Source: UBA8337 sp965662725 (GTDB lineage Bacteria; Pseudomonadota; Alphaproteobacteria; RS24). Taken from it: a DNA stretch of 40,393 nucleotides. The translations under genes were made by a program, and so were the position numbers. The DNA is taken from the NCBI GenBank assembly GCA_965662725.1, contig CBFIIT010000009.1, forward strand, positions 1-40,393. Reading direction: 5' to 3'. Each line of letters begins with the position of its first letter. The stretch's first letter is position 1. The notes under the pieces are model-generated. The model had not been told where the DNA came from. It made no database searches and saw only the letters and a list, made by a program, of their open reading frames with translations. Below are positions 30,299 through 39,458 of this stretch, one piece after another.

Positions 30299-32203
30299 CT
30301 AGTGCTCCAGCCAAATCGGCGACGACCAGGCGCGCTCCTGAATGGTTGCGGCCAATGCCGGATTGGGCTTGCTGCCGGCACGGATGGCATCCCATGTCGA
30401 CCAACGGCAAGTCGGGTTTTCCAAAACGCGGACATAATAAAATGCGTTTTCGCCCGGCTTATAATCAGGGTCGCGCCAATGCGCTTTCAACTGCCCTTCG
30501 CCATTATCGGCGCTATAGGCGCAATTGCTGATATCGACTTTCGCGCCATTATCGGGGCAGCGATGCGTCTCCGGGTCAACTGCCACACCACCGGCGCAGG
30601 CCGTGTCATAGACTTTTTCATACGTCTTGCCATCTTTATCAATCCAACCTTTGACCATTTGCAAACGTTGCAAAGGCGCAGAGCCCGGATCTTGGGTGCC
30701 CCACAGCAAAAACTCCGGTGCACGCCCCAAACGGGCTTTCAAATCACCGCCCATGGGCACGCCGCGCGCATAGGCTTTACGCACCATTTGCGGGTCATTG
30801 AGAAGTTTTTCACTGAGCCCATAGCCGCCAAACAACCGCACTTTCAGACGCGGGCCGCTGGTTGCGAAAGTCTCTTTGCGGCGCATCGCATCAAAGATTG
30901 AGCCGCGGGTATTTTCTTCAGCCCAAACACCGGCAAGGCCGGACGCGCCCCAGCTCGACCATTGCATATGCAAATAGCCGGGGGATGGGTTCTTACCCGG
31001 CACACCAGTGCGCTGCGCTTCCGGTGTATTGATCTGCGTCCACCAATTACGAATGCCGAAAATTTGTGCGGCCAGACGTTGTGTCCACGTCAAACGCACT
31101 GAACCGCGCAAACGGCCGGTGCCGTCAACCGCACCGATTTTTGACCAATAGTCATATTCATCAAAGCCACCGGCAGAAACATGCGTATCGGAAGCTGAGA
31201 TCAAGCCGAATTTGAACGGGTTGCCTTTACCTTGCGCCTGCATTTCCAGGCCGCGCCGATAGGCTTGCCGCACATAAGAGCCGTCTATCTTGCTTTCACG
31301 CCAAGTTGCGATTTGATAAGGCATGATTTCAAATGACGCCCATTCATCATTCGGGCTTTGCAAAGGATGTGTTTCCGACGTGCCTTTGACTTGGCTTACC
31401 TCGACCAGCGGCTCATTGCGCATGCGCAAGGCGCTATACTCAGCGTCAATCTCACCGCCATCATAAGTTTTGTCCCAGAACATATAGCCGTCTGAGCCAT
31501 TGGAATTATGCGGTATGGCAATCGAATCCATGCCCTGCGCGCGAATCGAATCCATCCAGCGCCACAGATTTTCCGGATTCATGGAAATCAGCCGCGAAAA
31601 CGGCTCATCGGGCGCATCACCTTTAAAAATCACATTGCGGTGCAAATTCTCAAATGTTTCCTGAGAAGAGGTATATTCATAACCGATAAAAGTGGTGAAT
31701 TTGCCCGGCTCATTATTGCGCTCGGCGGCAGCTTTAACTTCTGCCCATGTATCGCGCACAATATCCATATCCAGCAAATCATCCTCAATCTGTTGGCCGA
31801 TATAAGGCAGCAAGCCACCAAAGGCTGCACGCCGTTCGCGCGATGTTTTCGCATTGCGCAAGTTCATGGCAATCGGGTGATTGGCGACTGAACTATCGGC
31901 ATCAAACATTGCCGGCACCATGCCGAGATAAGCGGCATGGTCGGTGACCGCTTGAAAATCAAGCGGCACGCGAATTTTCATATCGAAACCCAAAGGATGG
32001 GTAATCGCTTTGCCCTTGGCAAAATCATAAGCCGCATCCGGGCCGTTGCGATTGCCGAAAATAAATGCGTCAAAAGACAGGTTTGTGTGCAAATGCGTTT
32101 CACCGAATAAAGCGCGGCGGTCTTCCGGACCGGCGCTGGCGACAGATGGCACGACCAAGGCGGCCAGCATGGCAGCTTTTAAAAGCTTGCTCTTCAATTC
32201 CAT
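30299..32203 (-). CDS. DUF3604 protein, exported PHP-like metal-dependent enzyme
   Basis: A 634-residue secreted or lipid-free periplasmic protein with a signal peptide cut after ASA (residue 24). The DUF3604 hallmark motifs are present: LFGETHLHTNLSFDAF (about 32-47), VTDHAAYLG, FIGYEYTS, IPHNSNGSDG and ISASDTHVSAG. These His/Asp clusters resemble PHP-domain phosphoesterases and should bind metal. The start ATG has GGGGAG nine bases upstream; a TTG five codons further up is rejected. It heads an operon with a parvulin and a HupE/UreJ membrane protein, an association I recall from other marine proteobacteria. No biochemical function is established to my knowledge. Confidence 0.88.
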   Translation of the reverse strand: MELKSKLLKAAMLAALVVPSVASAGPEDRRALFGETHLHTNLSFDAFIFGNRNGPDAAYDFAKGKAITHPLGFDMKIRVPLDFQAVTDHAAYLGMVPAMFDADSSVANHPIAMNLRNAKTSRERRAAFGGLLPYIGQQIEDDLLDMDIVRDTWAEVKAAAERNNEPGKFTTFIGYEYTSSQETFENLHRNVIFKGDAPDEPFSRLISMNPENLWRWMDSIRAQGMDSIAIPHNSNGSDGYMFWDKTYDGGEIDAEYSALRMRNEPLVEVSQVKGTSETHPLQSPNDEWASFEIMPYQIATWRESKIDGSYVRQAYRRGLEMQAQGKGNPFKFGLISASDTHVSAGGFDEYDYWSKIGAVDGTGRLRGSVRLTWTQRLAAQIFGIRNWWTQINTPEAQRTGVPGKNPSPGYLHMQWSSWGASGLAGVWAEENTRGSIFDAMRRKETFATSGPRLKVRLFGGYGLSEKLLNDPQMVRKAYARGVPMGGDLKARLGRAPEFLLWGTQDPGSAPLQRLQMVKGWIDKDGKTYEKVYDTACAGGVAVDPETHRCPDNGAKVDISNCAYSADNGEGQLKAHWRDPDYKPGENAFYYVRVLENPTCRWSTWDAIRAGSKPNPALAATIQERAWSSPIWLEH

Positions 32204-32328
32204 AAGTGATCTCCCCAATTAAAAAGAGTTTGCCCTAAGCACGCATATAAAACAAGGCGCGGCGCAGTTCTGGTGAAACGGCTCAAGATTTGCTAAACCG
32301 AAACAATTAAAGATGCGTGGGGGGCGTT

Positions 32329-34233
32329 ATGTCATATCAGGATATTTACCGGGCTTGGGACGAAGACCGCGAGGGGTTTTGGGCTAAACAAGCGGCACGC
32401 CTTGATTGGGAAAACGCGCCGGTCAAGATTTTCGAAAGCAATGAAAGCGGCGATCGTTGGTATGTCGATGGGGTGATGAATAGCTGCTTCAATTGTGTCG
32501 ATCGTCATGTCGAAGCCGGCCATGGCGAGCGCGCGGCTTTTATTCATGACAGCCCGATAACCGACAGCCAGCAAACCTTGAGCTATGCCGCGCTTTTAGA
32601 CCGCGTGCAAACCGTTGCCGGTATGATGCAGGCGCATGGTGTCGAAAAAGGCGACCGCGTGATTATTTATATGCCGATGATACCGGAAACAGCGATTGCC
32701 GCTTTGGCTTGCGCGCGGCTCGGTGCCGTTCACTCAATCGTCTTTGGCGGTTTTGCCGCGGCCGAATTGGCAACGCGCATTGACGACGCCACACCGAAAT
32801 TAATCTTGGCCGCCTCTTGCGGCATTGAGCCGGGCCGTATTGTCGATTACAAGCCACTGCTTGACGGCGCGATTGAGTTATCATCGCATAAACCCGATGC
32901 CTGTCTTATTTGGCAACGCCCGCAACAAGAAGCGCTCCTTATCGATGGGCGCGATTTTAAGTGGCAGGCGGAAGAAGACAAAGCGCGGGCCGCAAACAAT
33001 CGCCCCGATTGTGTGCCGGTGCTGGCCACAGACCCGCTCTATATTCTCTATACTTCCGGCACCACAGGAATTCCAAAAGGCGTGGTGCGCGATAATGGTG
33101 GCCATTTGGTCGCTTTAAGCTGGTCGATGGAAAATATTTATAATATCGAGCCCGGCGATGTTTTCTGGTCAGCCAGTGATTTCGGTTGGGTGGTCGGGCA
33201 CAGTTTTATTCTCTACGGCCCGCTATCCATTGGCGCGACCAGTGTAATCTTTGAAGGCAAGCCGATCGGCACACCTGATGCGGGCGCTTTTTGGCGGGTC
33301 ATTTCAGAGCATAAGGTGAAAGCTTTATTCACTGCACCAACCGCTTTCCGCGCTATTAAAAAAGAAGACCCGCAAGGCAAGCTGGTCGAAAATTATGATT
33401 TAAGCTGCTTTAAAGCGCTTTATCTGGCCGGTGAGCGGGTTGACCCCGATACGATTAATTGGGCCGAGGCCAGTCTTGGTGTGCCGGTTATTGATAATTG
33501 GTGGCAGACCGAAACCGGCTGGCCGATTTGCGCCAATCCGGTCGGTATTGAATTATTGCCGATTAAAAAAGGCTCACCGAGTTTGGCCATGCCGGGCTAT
33601 GAGCTGGCGGTTTTGGATGAAGGCGGCAAGCCTGTCGCGGCCGGTGAGACCGGTGCCATCGTCATCAAAACGCCGATGCCGCCCGGATGCCTGCCCGGCT
33701 TATGGAAAAATAAAGACGGTTTTGAAGCCGCTTATATGGAAGATTTCCCCGGCTATTATAAAACAGGCGATGCCGGCTTTATCGATGAAGACGGCTATCT
33801 ATACGTCATGTCGCGCACGGATGACATTATCAATGTTGCCGGTCACCGGCTGTCTACCGGCGGCATGGAAGAAGTGCTGGCCGGTCATATTGATATTGCC
33901 GAATGCGCGGTTTTGGGCGTCAATGACCAGCTTAAAGGCGAAGTGCCGCTTGGTCTTTTGGTGTTTAATGACGGCGTCAACCGCCCCGATGAGGAAGTCG
34001 TCGGCGAATGCATTCAAAAAGTCCGCGATGAAATCGGGCCGGTCGCTGCCTTTAAATTGGCGGCGCGGGTCCAGCGTTTGCCGAAAACGCGTTCCGGTAA
34101 AATCTTGCGCGGCACGATACGCAAAATTGCCAATGGCGAAGACTGGAATATGCCGGCCACCATTGACGACCCGGTGATATTGGATGAGATTACTGAGGCA
34201 TTGACAAATATGGGTTATCCGCAAGACGATTGA
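32329..34233 (+). CDS. prpE: Propionyl-CoA synthetase (acyl-CoA synthetase, PrpE-like)
   Basis: A 634-residue adenylate-forming ligase that activates propionate (or acetate) to the CoA thioester with ATP. The N-terminus SYQDIYRAWDEDREGFW is typical of PrpE. The ATP loop is YTSGTTGIPKG (241-251), followed by the PrpE signature RDNGGH (254-259); WWQTETGWPI is the adenine/acyl motif; YKTGDAG and the hinge follow; the catalytic C-terminal lysine is Lys591 in TRSGKILR. The start ATG has GGGGGG upstream, and an in-frame GTG four codons earlier is less likely. An enoyl-CoA hydratase follows after 21 bases. With the nearby methylmalonate-semialdehyde dehydrogenase gene it fits a propionyl-CoA route. 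Confidence 0.9.
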   Translation: MSYQDIYRAWDEDREGFWAKQAARLDWENAPVKIFESNESGDRWYVDGVMNSCFNCVDRHVEAGHGERAAFIHDSPITDSQQTLSYAALLDRVQTVAGMMQAHGVEKGDRVIIYMPMIPETAIAALACARLGAVHSIVFGGFAAAELATRIDDATPKLILAASCGIEPGRIVDYKPLLDGAIELSSHKPDACLIWQRPQQEALLIDGRDFKWQAEEDKARAANNRPDCVPVLATDPLYILYTSGTTGIPKGVVRDNGGHLVALSWSMENIYNIEPGDVFWSASDFGWVVGHSFILYGPLSIGATSVIFEGKPIGTPDAGAFWRVISEHKVKALFTAPTAFRAIKKEDPQGKLVENYDLSCFKALYLAGERVDPDTINWAEASLGVPVIDNWWQTETGWPICANPVGIELLPIKKGSPSLAMPGYELAVLDEGGKPVAAGETGAIVIKTPMPPGCLPGLWKNKDGFEAAYMEDFPGYYKTGDAGFIDEDGYLYVMSRTDDIINVAGHRLSTGGMEEVLAGHIDIAECAVLGVNDQLKGEVPLGLLVFNDGVNRPDEEVVGECIQKVRDEIGPVAAFKLAARVQRLPKTRSGKILRGTIRKIANGEDWNMPATIDDPVILDEITEALTNMGYPQDD

Positions 34234-34254
34234 TAAGCCGCTTGGGAGGGTGTT

Positions 34255-35028
34255 TTGGAAAATTTAGTGCAGGTTGAAAAAGCCGAAGGCTATGCGATTG
34301 TCACGCTCAATCGCCCTGAAGCAATGAACGCATTATCCGCCGCATTGCGCGACTCATTGGCCAAAACCATTGATGCGCTGGAAGCCGATGACACTATCCG
34401 CGTGCTGATTTTGACCGGTGCCGGCGAAAAAGCTTTCACCGCCGGTTTGGATTTAAAAGAACTGGGTGCCAATCAAGCCGATGCCGCGCTGGCCATTGCG
34501 ACAGATGATCCGGTGGTCTCTTTGAGCAAATTTTCCGGTCCGATTATCGGTGCGATAAACGGCGTTGCGATTACCGGTGGCTTTGAACTGGCCTTGGCTT
34601 GTGATGTGCTTATCGGCACACCCAATACGCGCTTTGCCGATACCCATGCCCGCGTCGGCATTTTGCCGGGCTGGGGCTTGAGCCAAAAACTGACCCGCTT
34701 GCTGGGCCCGTCTCGCGCCAAAGAAGTATCGCTGACCGGCAATTTCATTTCCGCCGAGCAAGCTCTTGAGTGGGGACTTATTAATCATATTGTGCCGCAT
34801 GAGGCACTGCTGGATAAGGCGCGCAATCTGGCCGAGGATATGTTGTCTTGCGTGCCGCATACGCTGACCGCCTATAAAAAACTGATGGATGATGGCTATG
34901 CCGCCAGTTTTGGCGACGCTTTGAAATTGGAAAATGAAGTTGGCCGCGCCGCCAATAAGCAAGTCGGCGGGGACGCGGTTGAAGCGCGCCGCGAAGCCAT
35001 CAGACAACGCGGACAACAGCAGAAATAG
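34255..35028 (+). CDS. Enoyl-CoA hydratase (crotonase family)
   Basis: A 257-residue crotonase. Visible blocks: TLNRPEAMNALSAALRDSL, AFTAGLDLKELG, and GAINGVAITGGFELALACD for the oxyanion hole, then FADTHARVGILPGWG with catalytic acidic residues at the usual place. The start is TTG, with GGGAGG five bases upstream; GTG four codons later is an alternative with no comparable site. It is second in an operon after the propionyl-CoA synthetase and before a serine hydrolase. It probably hydrates short or branched enoyl-CoA in acyl degradation. Confidence 0.88.
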   Translation: MENLVQVEKAEGYAIVTLNRPEAMNALSAALRDSLAKTIDALEADDTIRVLILTGAGEKAFTAGLDLKELGANQADAALAIATDDPVVSLSKFSGPIIGAINGVAITGGFELALACDVLIGTPNTRFADTHARVGILPGWGLSQKLTRLLGPSRAKEVSLTGNFISAEQALEWGLINHIVPHEALLDKARNLAEDMLSCVPHTLTAYKKLMDDGYAASFGDALKLENEVGRAANKQVGGDAVEARREAIRQRGQQQK

Positions 35029-35065
35029 GCTGCCAGCTGCAAACCTAAACGACTATCGGGAGTAT

Positions 35066-36298
35066 ATGATGAGTGATGATAAGCGAATGATGCCATCCAA
35101 GGCGCATTATAATGGCTGGCGGGAACCGGATAATGTGCGCTGGCATTTGCGCAATATGTCGACCTTACCGGCACTTATCATGCCGCGCGGCGATAGCGTG
35201 TTTGAGTTGAAAACCGGCAGCGAAAAAGACGTTGAGCATTTTTCATATGAACATAATGGCCGCACGCTGACCCTTGGTGACGCAATGCGCGATGACTGCA
35301 TTGACGGCTATATGGTGGTGCAAAACGGCGAGGTTTTATTCGAACGTTATTACGATAATTTCCGCGCCCATGACCATCATATCTGGTTTTCGATGACCAA
35401 ATCGCTTATCTCGACCGCCTTTGGTATTGCGCAAACCGAGCTTGGCATTGATGAAACAAAAACACCGGCCGATTTTCTACCCGAACTGGCCGACAGTATT
35501 TTTGCCGAAGCCAGCATTCGCGATGTGCTGAATATGGTGACCGCGCTTAATTATACCGAAGAATATGATGAAATGACGCCGGGCAGTGTGCATTTTGAAT
35601 ATTTTCGCCGCCTCGGCTTTATGGGTGATTTTGACCTTTTGGCAATCGATCCGGCGCAGTCGGATGAGCCGCGCGGTGTGCGCGATATGCTGCCACGCTT
35701 CGAGCAAGCGGCAGGCGGTACCACCGGCGCAATGTTTCAATATCAATCGCCCAATGTTGATGTCATTGGCTGGCTGATTGAGCGCATCACCGGTCGCCCG
35801 CTAATGGACTATATTCGCGAGAAAATATGGGCGCCGCTATCGACTGAGCATGATGGCGTGTTCACGGTTGATGTGTCTTTTGCGCCGGTCGCGACAGGCG
35901 GCTTTAACTCAACCTTGCGCGATGCCGTGCGTTTTGGGCTTATGGCTTTGGGCGATGGCAAACTAGGCGATACGCAAATTGCGCCTGAAAGCTGGATGCG
36001 CGACACCTATTCCATGACCGATGCTGACAACAAAGCCGGGGCCGCCTCGGTGAATACTGACCCGACGCATGAGCGGTTTATTGACGGCTTTACCGCCTAT
36101 CGCAGTTTCTGGTGGCAATTTGACCAGAGCCAAGGCGAGCGTCTGGCCATGGGCGTGCATGGGCAGGTGATTTACATCAATCAGGCGAAGAATCTGGTTA
36201 TTGCCAATTTCGCCAGTCCGGCGCAGACCGCCAACCAGTTGCGCCCCAGCTACAAGCAAATGCTGGCCGGCACGCGTGCGCTGGCAGCCTCGCTATAG
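35066..36298 (+). CDS. Serine hydrolase of the beta-lactamase / esterase family
   Basis: A 410-residue enzyme with the class C beta-lactamase fold. The nucleophile motif is SMTK (Ser109, Lys112), the second motif YQSPN (226-230), and a terminal HGQVIYIN gives the HxG-like third motif. No signal peptide is seen, so it is probably cytoplasmic, as in EstB-like esterases and related amidohydrolases. Antibiotic hydrolysis is not implied. Two ATG codons in a row follow GGGAG. It is the third gene of the prpE transcript. It may release an acid or CoA-ready substrate from an ester. The frame is open further upstream into the hydratase gene, but that extension is rejected. Confidence 0.82.
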   Translation: MMSDDKRMMPSKAHYNGWREPDNVRWHLRNMSTLPALIMPRGDSVFELKTGSEKDVEHFSYEHNGRTLTLGDAMRDDCIDGYMVVQNGEVLFERYYDNFRAHDHHIWFSMTKSLISTAFGIAQTELGIDETKTPADFLPELADSIFAEASIRDVLNMVTALNYTEEYDEMTPGSVHFEYFRRLGFMGDFDLLAIDPAQSDEPRGVRDMLPRFEQAAGGTTGAMFQYQSPNVDVIGWLIERITGRPLMDYIREKIWAPLSTEHDGVFTVDVSFAPVATGGFNSTLRDAVRFGLMALGDGKLGDTQIAPESWMRDTYSMTDADNKAGAASVNTDPTHERFIDGFTAYRSFWWQFDQSQGERLAMGVHGQVIYINQAKNLVIANFASPAQTANQLRPSYKQMLAGTRALAASL

Positions 36299-36311
36299 CC
36301 GCGCGGTTAAC

Positions 36312-37769
36312 TTATTTGGTGAATTTCAGCGCGCCGTCTTGCAAGGCAGAAAAACGCGTCAGAAATATATCAGCGATATAATTTTGATACATCACCCACG
36401 GCTTAATGCTGCCTTGTTTCGGCAATTCGGCTGATTTACGCACCACATAGCCGGATGAGAAATCCAAAAGCGGCTCATATTCGACCTGGCTCATATCCGG
36501 CGTCGGCATTACCCGCGCCAGATTTTTACGGTCCATGTAATTATATAAGCGGCACAAATATTTCGACGTCAAATCACAGCGCAGCGTCCATGAGGCATTG
36601 GTATAGCCGAAAGAGGCCAGCAGGTTCGGAATACCGGAATACATCATGCCTTTATAATTCAGCAAATTGGCCGGCTCGACCGGCTCATTATCCACCGTCA
36701 CTTCAATATTGCCCAAAAAGTTCAAATCAAGACCGGTGGCAGAGACAATAATATCGGCTTCAATAAATTCGCCCGATTTCAGCTCAATGCCGTTTTCCTT
36801 AATCTGCTTGATATGGTCGGTTGCAATATCGGCTTTGCCATCACAAATCGCAGTGAAGAAATCACCATCGGGGGCAAGGCATACACGCTGATCCCAAGGA
36901 TTATAGCTCGGCGTCAGATGCTTTTTAATGTCATAGCCTTCCGGCAATTGCTCGGGCAGTTCGCTCAGCAGCTTCTTTTTCACCATATCGGGCCGCGTGC
37001 GGCACAGCCAAAAGAAGAAGCGTCCCATCAGCACGTTTTTCCAGCGCGTCAGGCCATAAGCCATTTTTGCCGGTAAATATTTACGAGTGAAATTAGCGAA
37101 CGCATCTTCCGATGGGCGCGAGACGATATATGTCGGCGAACGCTGCAGCATGGTGACATGCTCGGCTTTCTCAGCCATCGCCGGCACCAATGTTACGGCT
37201 GTCGCGCCGGAGCCGATAACCACGACTTTCTTGCCGTTATAATCCAAATCTTCCGGCCAAAACTGCGGATGTACTAATGACCCTTTGAAGTTTTCCGCGC
37301 CCGGAAAATCAGGCTGATAGCCTTTGTCATAATTATAATAACCGGCGCAGCTATGCAGGAATTTACACGTGCGGGTTTCGGTTTTGCCGGTGCCGCTGTC
37401 TTCAATAGTGACAAACCATTTACCGTCGGCGCTTGACCATTTCGCTTCGGTCACTTTTTTACCGAAATGAATTTTTTCATCCAGCGCACCGTCATCTACC
37501 GCGTCATGCAGATAATTCATAATGGACGGGGCATCGGCAATCGCCTTCGCTTCACGCCACGGGCGGAAAGAAAAGCCCAGCGTATACATGTCGCTATCGG
37601 ACCGAATGCCCGGATATTTAAACAAGTTCCAAGTGCCGCCAATGCTGTCGCCACGTTCAAGAATCTCAAAACTGGCTTTTGGCGCATGCTTTTGCAGATG
37701 AAAAGCCGATGAAATGCCTGAAATACCGGCGCCGACGATTAAAACATCACTATGAGCAATGGCAGTCAT
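36312..37769 (-). CDS. Flavin-dependent monooxygenase, Baeyer-Villiger / FMO type
   Basis: A 485-residue class B flavoprotein monooxygenase. The FAD loop is GAGISG (13-18), GGTWNLFKYPGIRSDSD follows, and the BVMO fingerprint F-x-G-x3-H-x3-W-P is complete (F161, G163, H167, W171, P172). The NADPH loop is GSGATA (186-191). It would insert oxygen into ketones, giving esters or lactones, or oxidise heteroatoms. The start ATG follows AAGGGAAATAAT; an upstream GTG is rejected. The gene converges on the serine hydrolase gene with 13 bases between. An esterase beside a BVMO is a common ketone-degradation pairing, so that hydrolase might cleave its ester product. Confidence 0.88.
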   Translation of the reverse strand: MTAIAHSDVLIVGAGISGISSAFHLQKHAPKASFEILERGDSIGGTWNLFKYPGIRSDSDMYTLGFSFRPWREAKAIADAPSIMNYLHDAVDDGALDEKIHFGKKVTEAKWSSADGKWFVTIEDSGTGKTETRTCKFLHSCAGYYNYDKGYQPDFPGAENFKGSLVHPQFWPEDLDYNGKKVVVIGSGATAVTLVPAMAEKAEHVTMLQRSPTYIVSRPSEDAFANFTRKYLPAKMAYGLTRWKNVLMGRFFFWLCRTRPDMVKKKLLSELPEQLPEGYDIKKHLTPSYNPWDQRVCLAPDGDFFTAICDGKADIATDHIKQIKENGIELKSGEFIEADIIVSATGLDLNFLGNIEVTVDNEPVEPANLLNYKGMMYSGIPNLLASFGYTNASWTLRCDLTSKYLCRLYNYMDRKNLARVMPTPDMSQVEYEPLLDFSSGYVVRKSAELPKQGSIKPWVMYQNYIADIFLTRFSALQDGALKFTK

Positions 37770-37874
37770 ATTATTTCCCTTCAGCACAAATCGCTAATTG
37801 CCAGCCATTATGCCGCAATCGCCCGTCAGCGCAATGCCTCGAAGCAAAATGACGCAGGGCGTGCGCCCCATGCG

Positions 37875-39371
37875 TTATTTCATGGTCGGAATGATAAAGC
37901 TTTGATCAGCCACATCGCCATCCGGCCAACGCTGCGTCACGGTTTTCACCTTAGTGTAAAACTTAATCCCTTCCGGCCCGTGCTGGTTGGTATCACCAAA
38001 GGCTGAGCGTTTCCAGCCGCCGAAAGTGTGATAAGCGACCGGCACCGGAATCGGTACATTAATGCCGACCATGCCGACATTTACTTTTTGCGCAAATTGG
38101 CGCGCTGCCAAACCATTGCGGGTAAAAATCGCTACGCCATTGCCATATTGATGCTCAGACGGCAAGCGCGCCGCTTCTTCGAGACTGTCGGCGCGCACCA
38201 CTTGCAGCACCGGCCCAAAAATCTCTTCTTGATAAGACTGCATATCGGCTTTCACATTATCAAATAGAGACGGGCCGATAAAAAACCCGTCTTCATTGCC
38301 TTGCAAAGAAAGCCCGCGCCCATCAACCAATAAATCAGCGCCTTCTTTAACGCCCATCTCAATATAGTCTTCAATTTTGGCGCGATGCGCGGCCGAGACA
38401 ACCGGCCCGTAATGCGCTTCCGGGTCGGTTGAGACGCCGACATTCAGCTTGGCGACTTCTTCGCTCATACGCCCGACAAACTCATCTGCCGTATCTTTTC
38501 CAACCGGCACGGCGACCGGCAAAGCCATACAACGTTCGCCGGCTGAGCCATAAGCGGAGCCGGAGAAATCGGCAATCACTTGGTCCATATCGGCGTCGGG
38601 CATGATGATGCCGTGGTTTTTCGCCCCACCCATTGCCTGCACGCGCTTACCGTTAGCGGTGCCGGTTTGATAAACATAATGCGCAATATCGGAAGAGCCG
38701 ACAAAGCTCACCGCCTTAATATCATCATGCGCCAAAATCGCATCGACCATTTCCTTGTCGCCATGCACGACATTCAACAGCCCTTCCGGCGCACCGGCTT
38801 CCAGCATCAGCTCGGCCAAACGCACCGGCACGCTGGGGTCTTTTTCAGATGGCTTTAAGATAAATGCATTGCCGCACGCAATGGCAATGCCGAACATCCA
38901 CATCGGAATCATTGCCGGAAAATTAAACGGCGTAATACCGGCAACCACGCCAAGCGGCTGACGCATGGCGTAAATATCAATGCCCGGTCCGGCCCCTTCG
39001 CTATATTCGCCTTTCAGCAAATGCGGAATGCCACAGGCAAATTCAATCACTTCCAGACCACGCTGCACATCGCCCTTACTGTCAGCAATCACCTTGCCAT
39101 GCTCGGATGACAGCATCGCTGCCAATTCATCCATATTGGCTTCCAGCAATTCCTTGAATTTAAACATCACGCGGGCGCGCCGTTGCGGATTGGTGGCGGC
39201 CCATTCGGGCTGCACTTTTTTCGCCGCTTCGACTGCCGCGCTTAAATCATCGGTGCCGCCGAGGCAGACTTGCGCTTGCACTTGGCCATTATTCGGGTCA
39301 AACACATCGCCATCACGCGTGGCCGCGCCGCGTGTCGATTGACCGTTAATGAAATGTTGAATCTTGCGCAT
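37875..39371 (-). CDS. mmsA: Methylmalonate-semialdehyde dehydrogenase (CoA-acylating)
   Basis: A 498-residue CoA-dependent aldehyde dehydrogenase. The family signature MGGAKNHGII (247-256) replaces the ELGGK general base of ordinary aldehyde dehydrogenases, and the catalytic Cys281 lies in AGERCMALPV. ITPFNFPAMIPMWMF and FGGWKRSAFGD are also typical of MmsA. It converts methylmalonate (or malonate) semialdehyde to propionyl-CoA (or acetyl-CoA), NADH and CO2, the last step of valine and inositol breakdown. TTTGAGGGGTATCC precedes the ATG. It is 105 bases upstream of the monooxygenase gene in the same direction and may be cotranscribed. Confidence 0.93.
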   Translation of the reverse strand: MRKIQHFINGQSTRGAATRDGDVFDPNNGQVQAQVCLGGTDDLSAAVEAAKKVQPEWAATNPQRRARVMFKFKELLEANMDELAAMLSSEHGKVIADSKGDVQRGLEVIEFACGIPHLLKGEYSEGAGPGIDIYAMRQPLGVVAGITPFNFPAMIPMWMFGIAIACGNAFILKPSEKDPSVPVRLAELMLEAGAPEGLLNVVHGDKEMVDAILAHDDIKAVSFVGSSDIAHYVYQTGTANGKRVQAMGGAKNHGIIMPDADMDQVIADFSGSAYGSAGERCMALPVAVPVGKDTADEFVGRMSEEVAKLNVGVSTDPEAHYGPVVSAAHRAKIEDYIEMGVKEGADLLVDGRGLSLQGNEDGFFIGPSLFDNVKADMQSYQEEIFGPVLQVVRADSLEEAARLPSEHQYGNGVAIFTRNGLAARQFAQKVNVGMVGINVPIPVPVAYHTFGGWKRSAFGDTNQHGPEGIKFYTKVKTVTQRWPDGDVADQSFIIPTMK

Positions 39372-39458
39372 GGATACCCCTCAAACTGCTCTCTTAAGCC
39401 GCTATAATTGGCGAAAATCTAGCAGGTCAGATCGCTTCATCCAATCACATTTTGATAA

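Noticed and set aside
33431..34177. 248-codon frame inside the propionyl-CoA synthetase gene
   Set aside because: It is a shadow in another frame of a gene with a full set of conserved motifs. Its translation is low-complexity and matches nothing.
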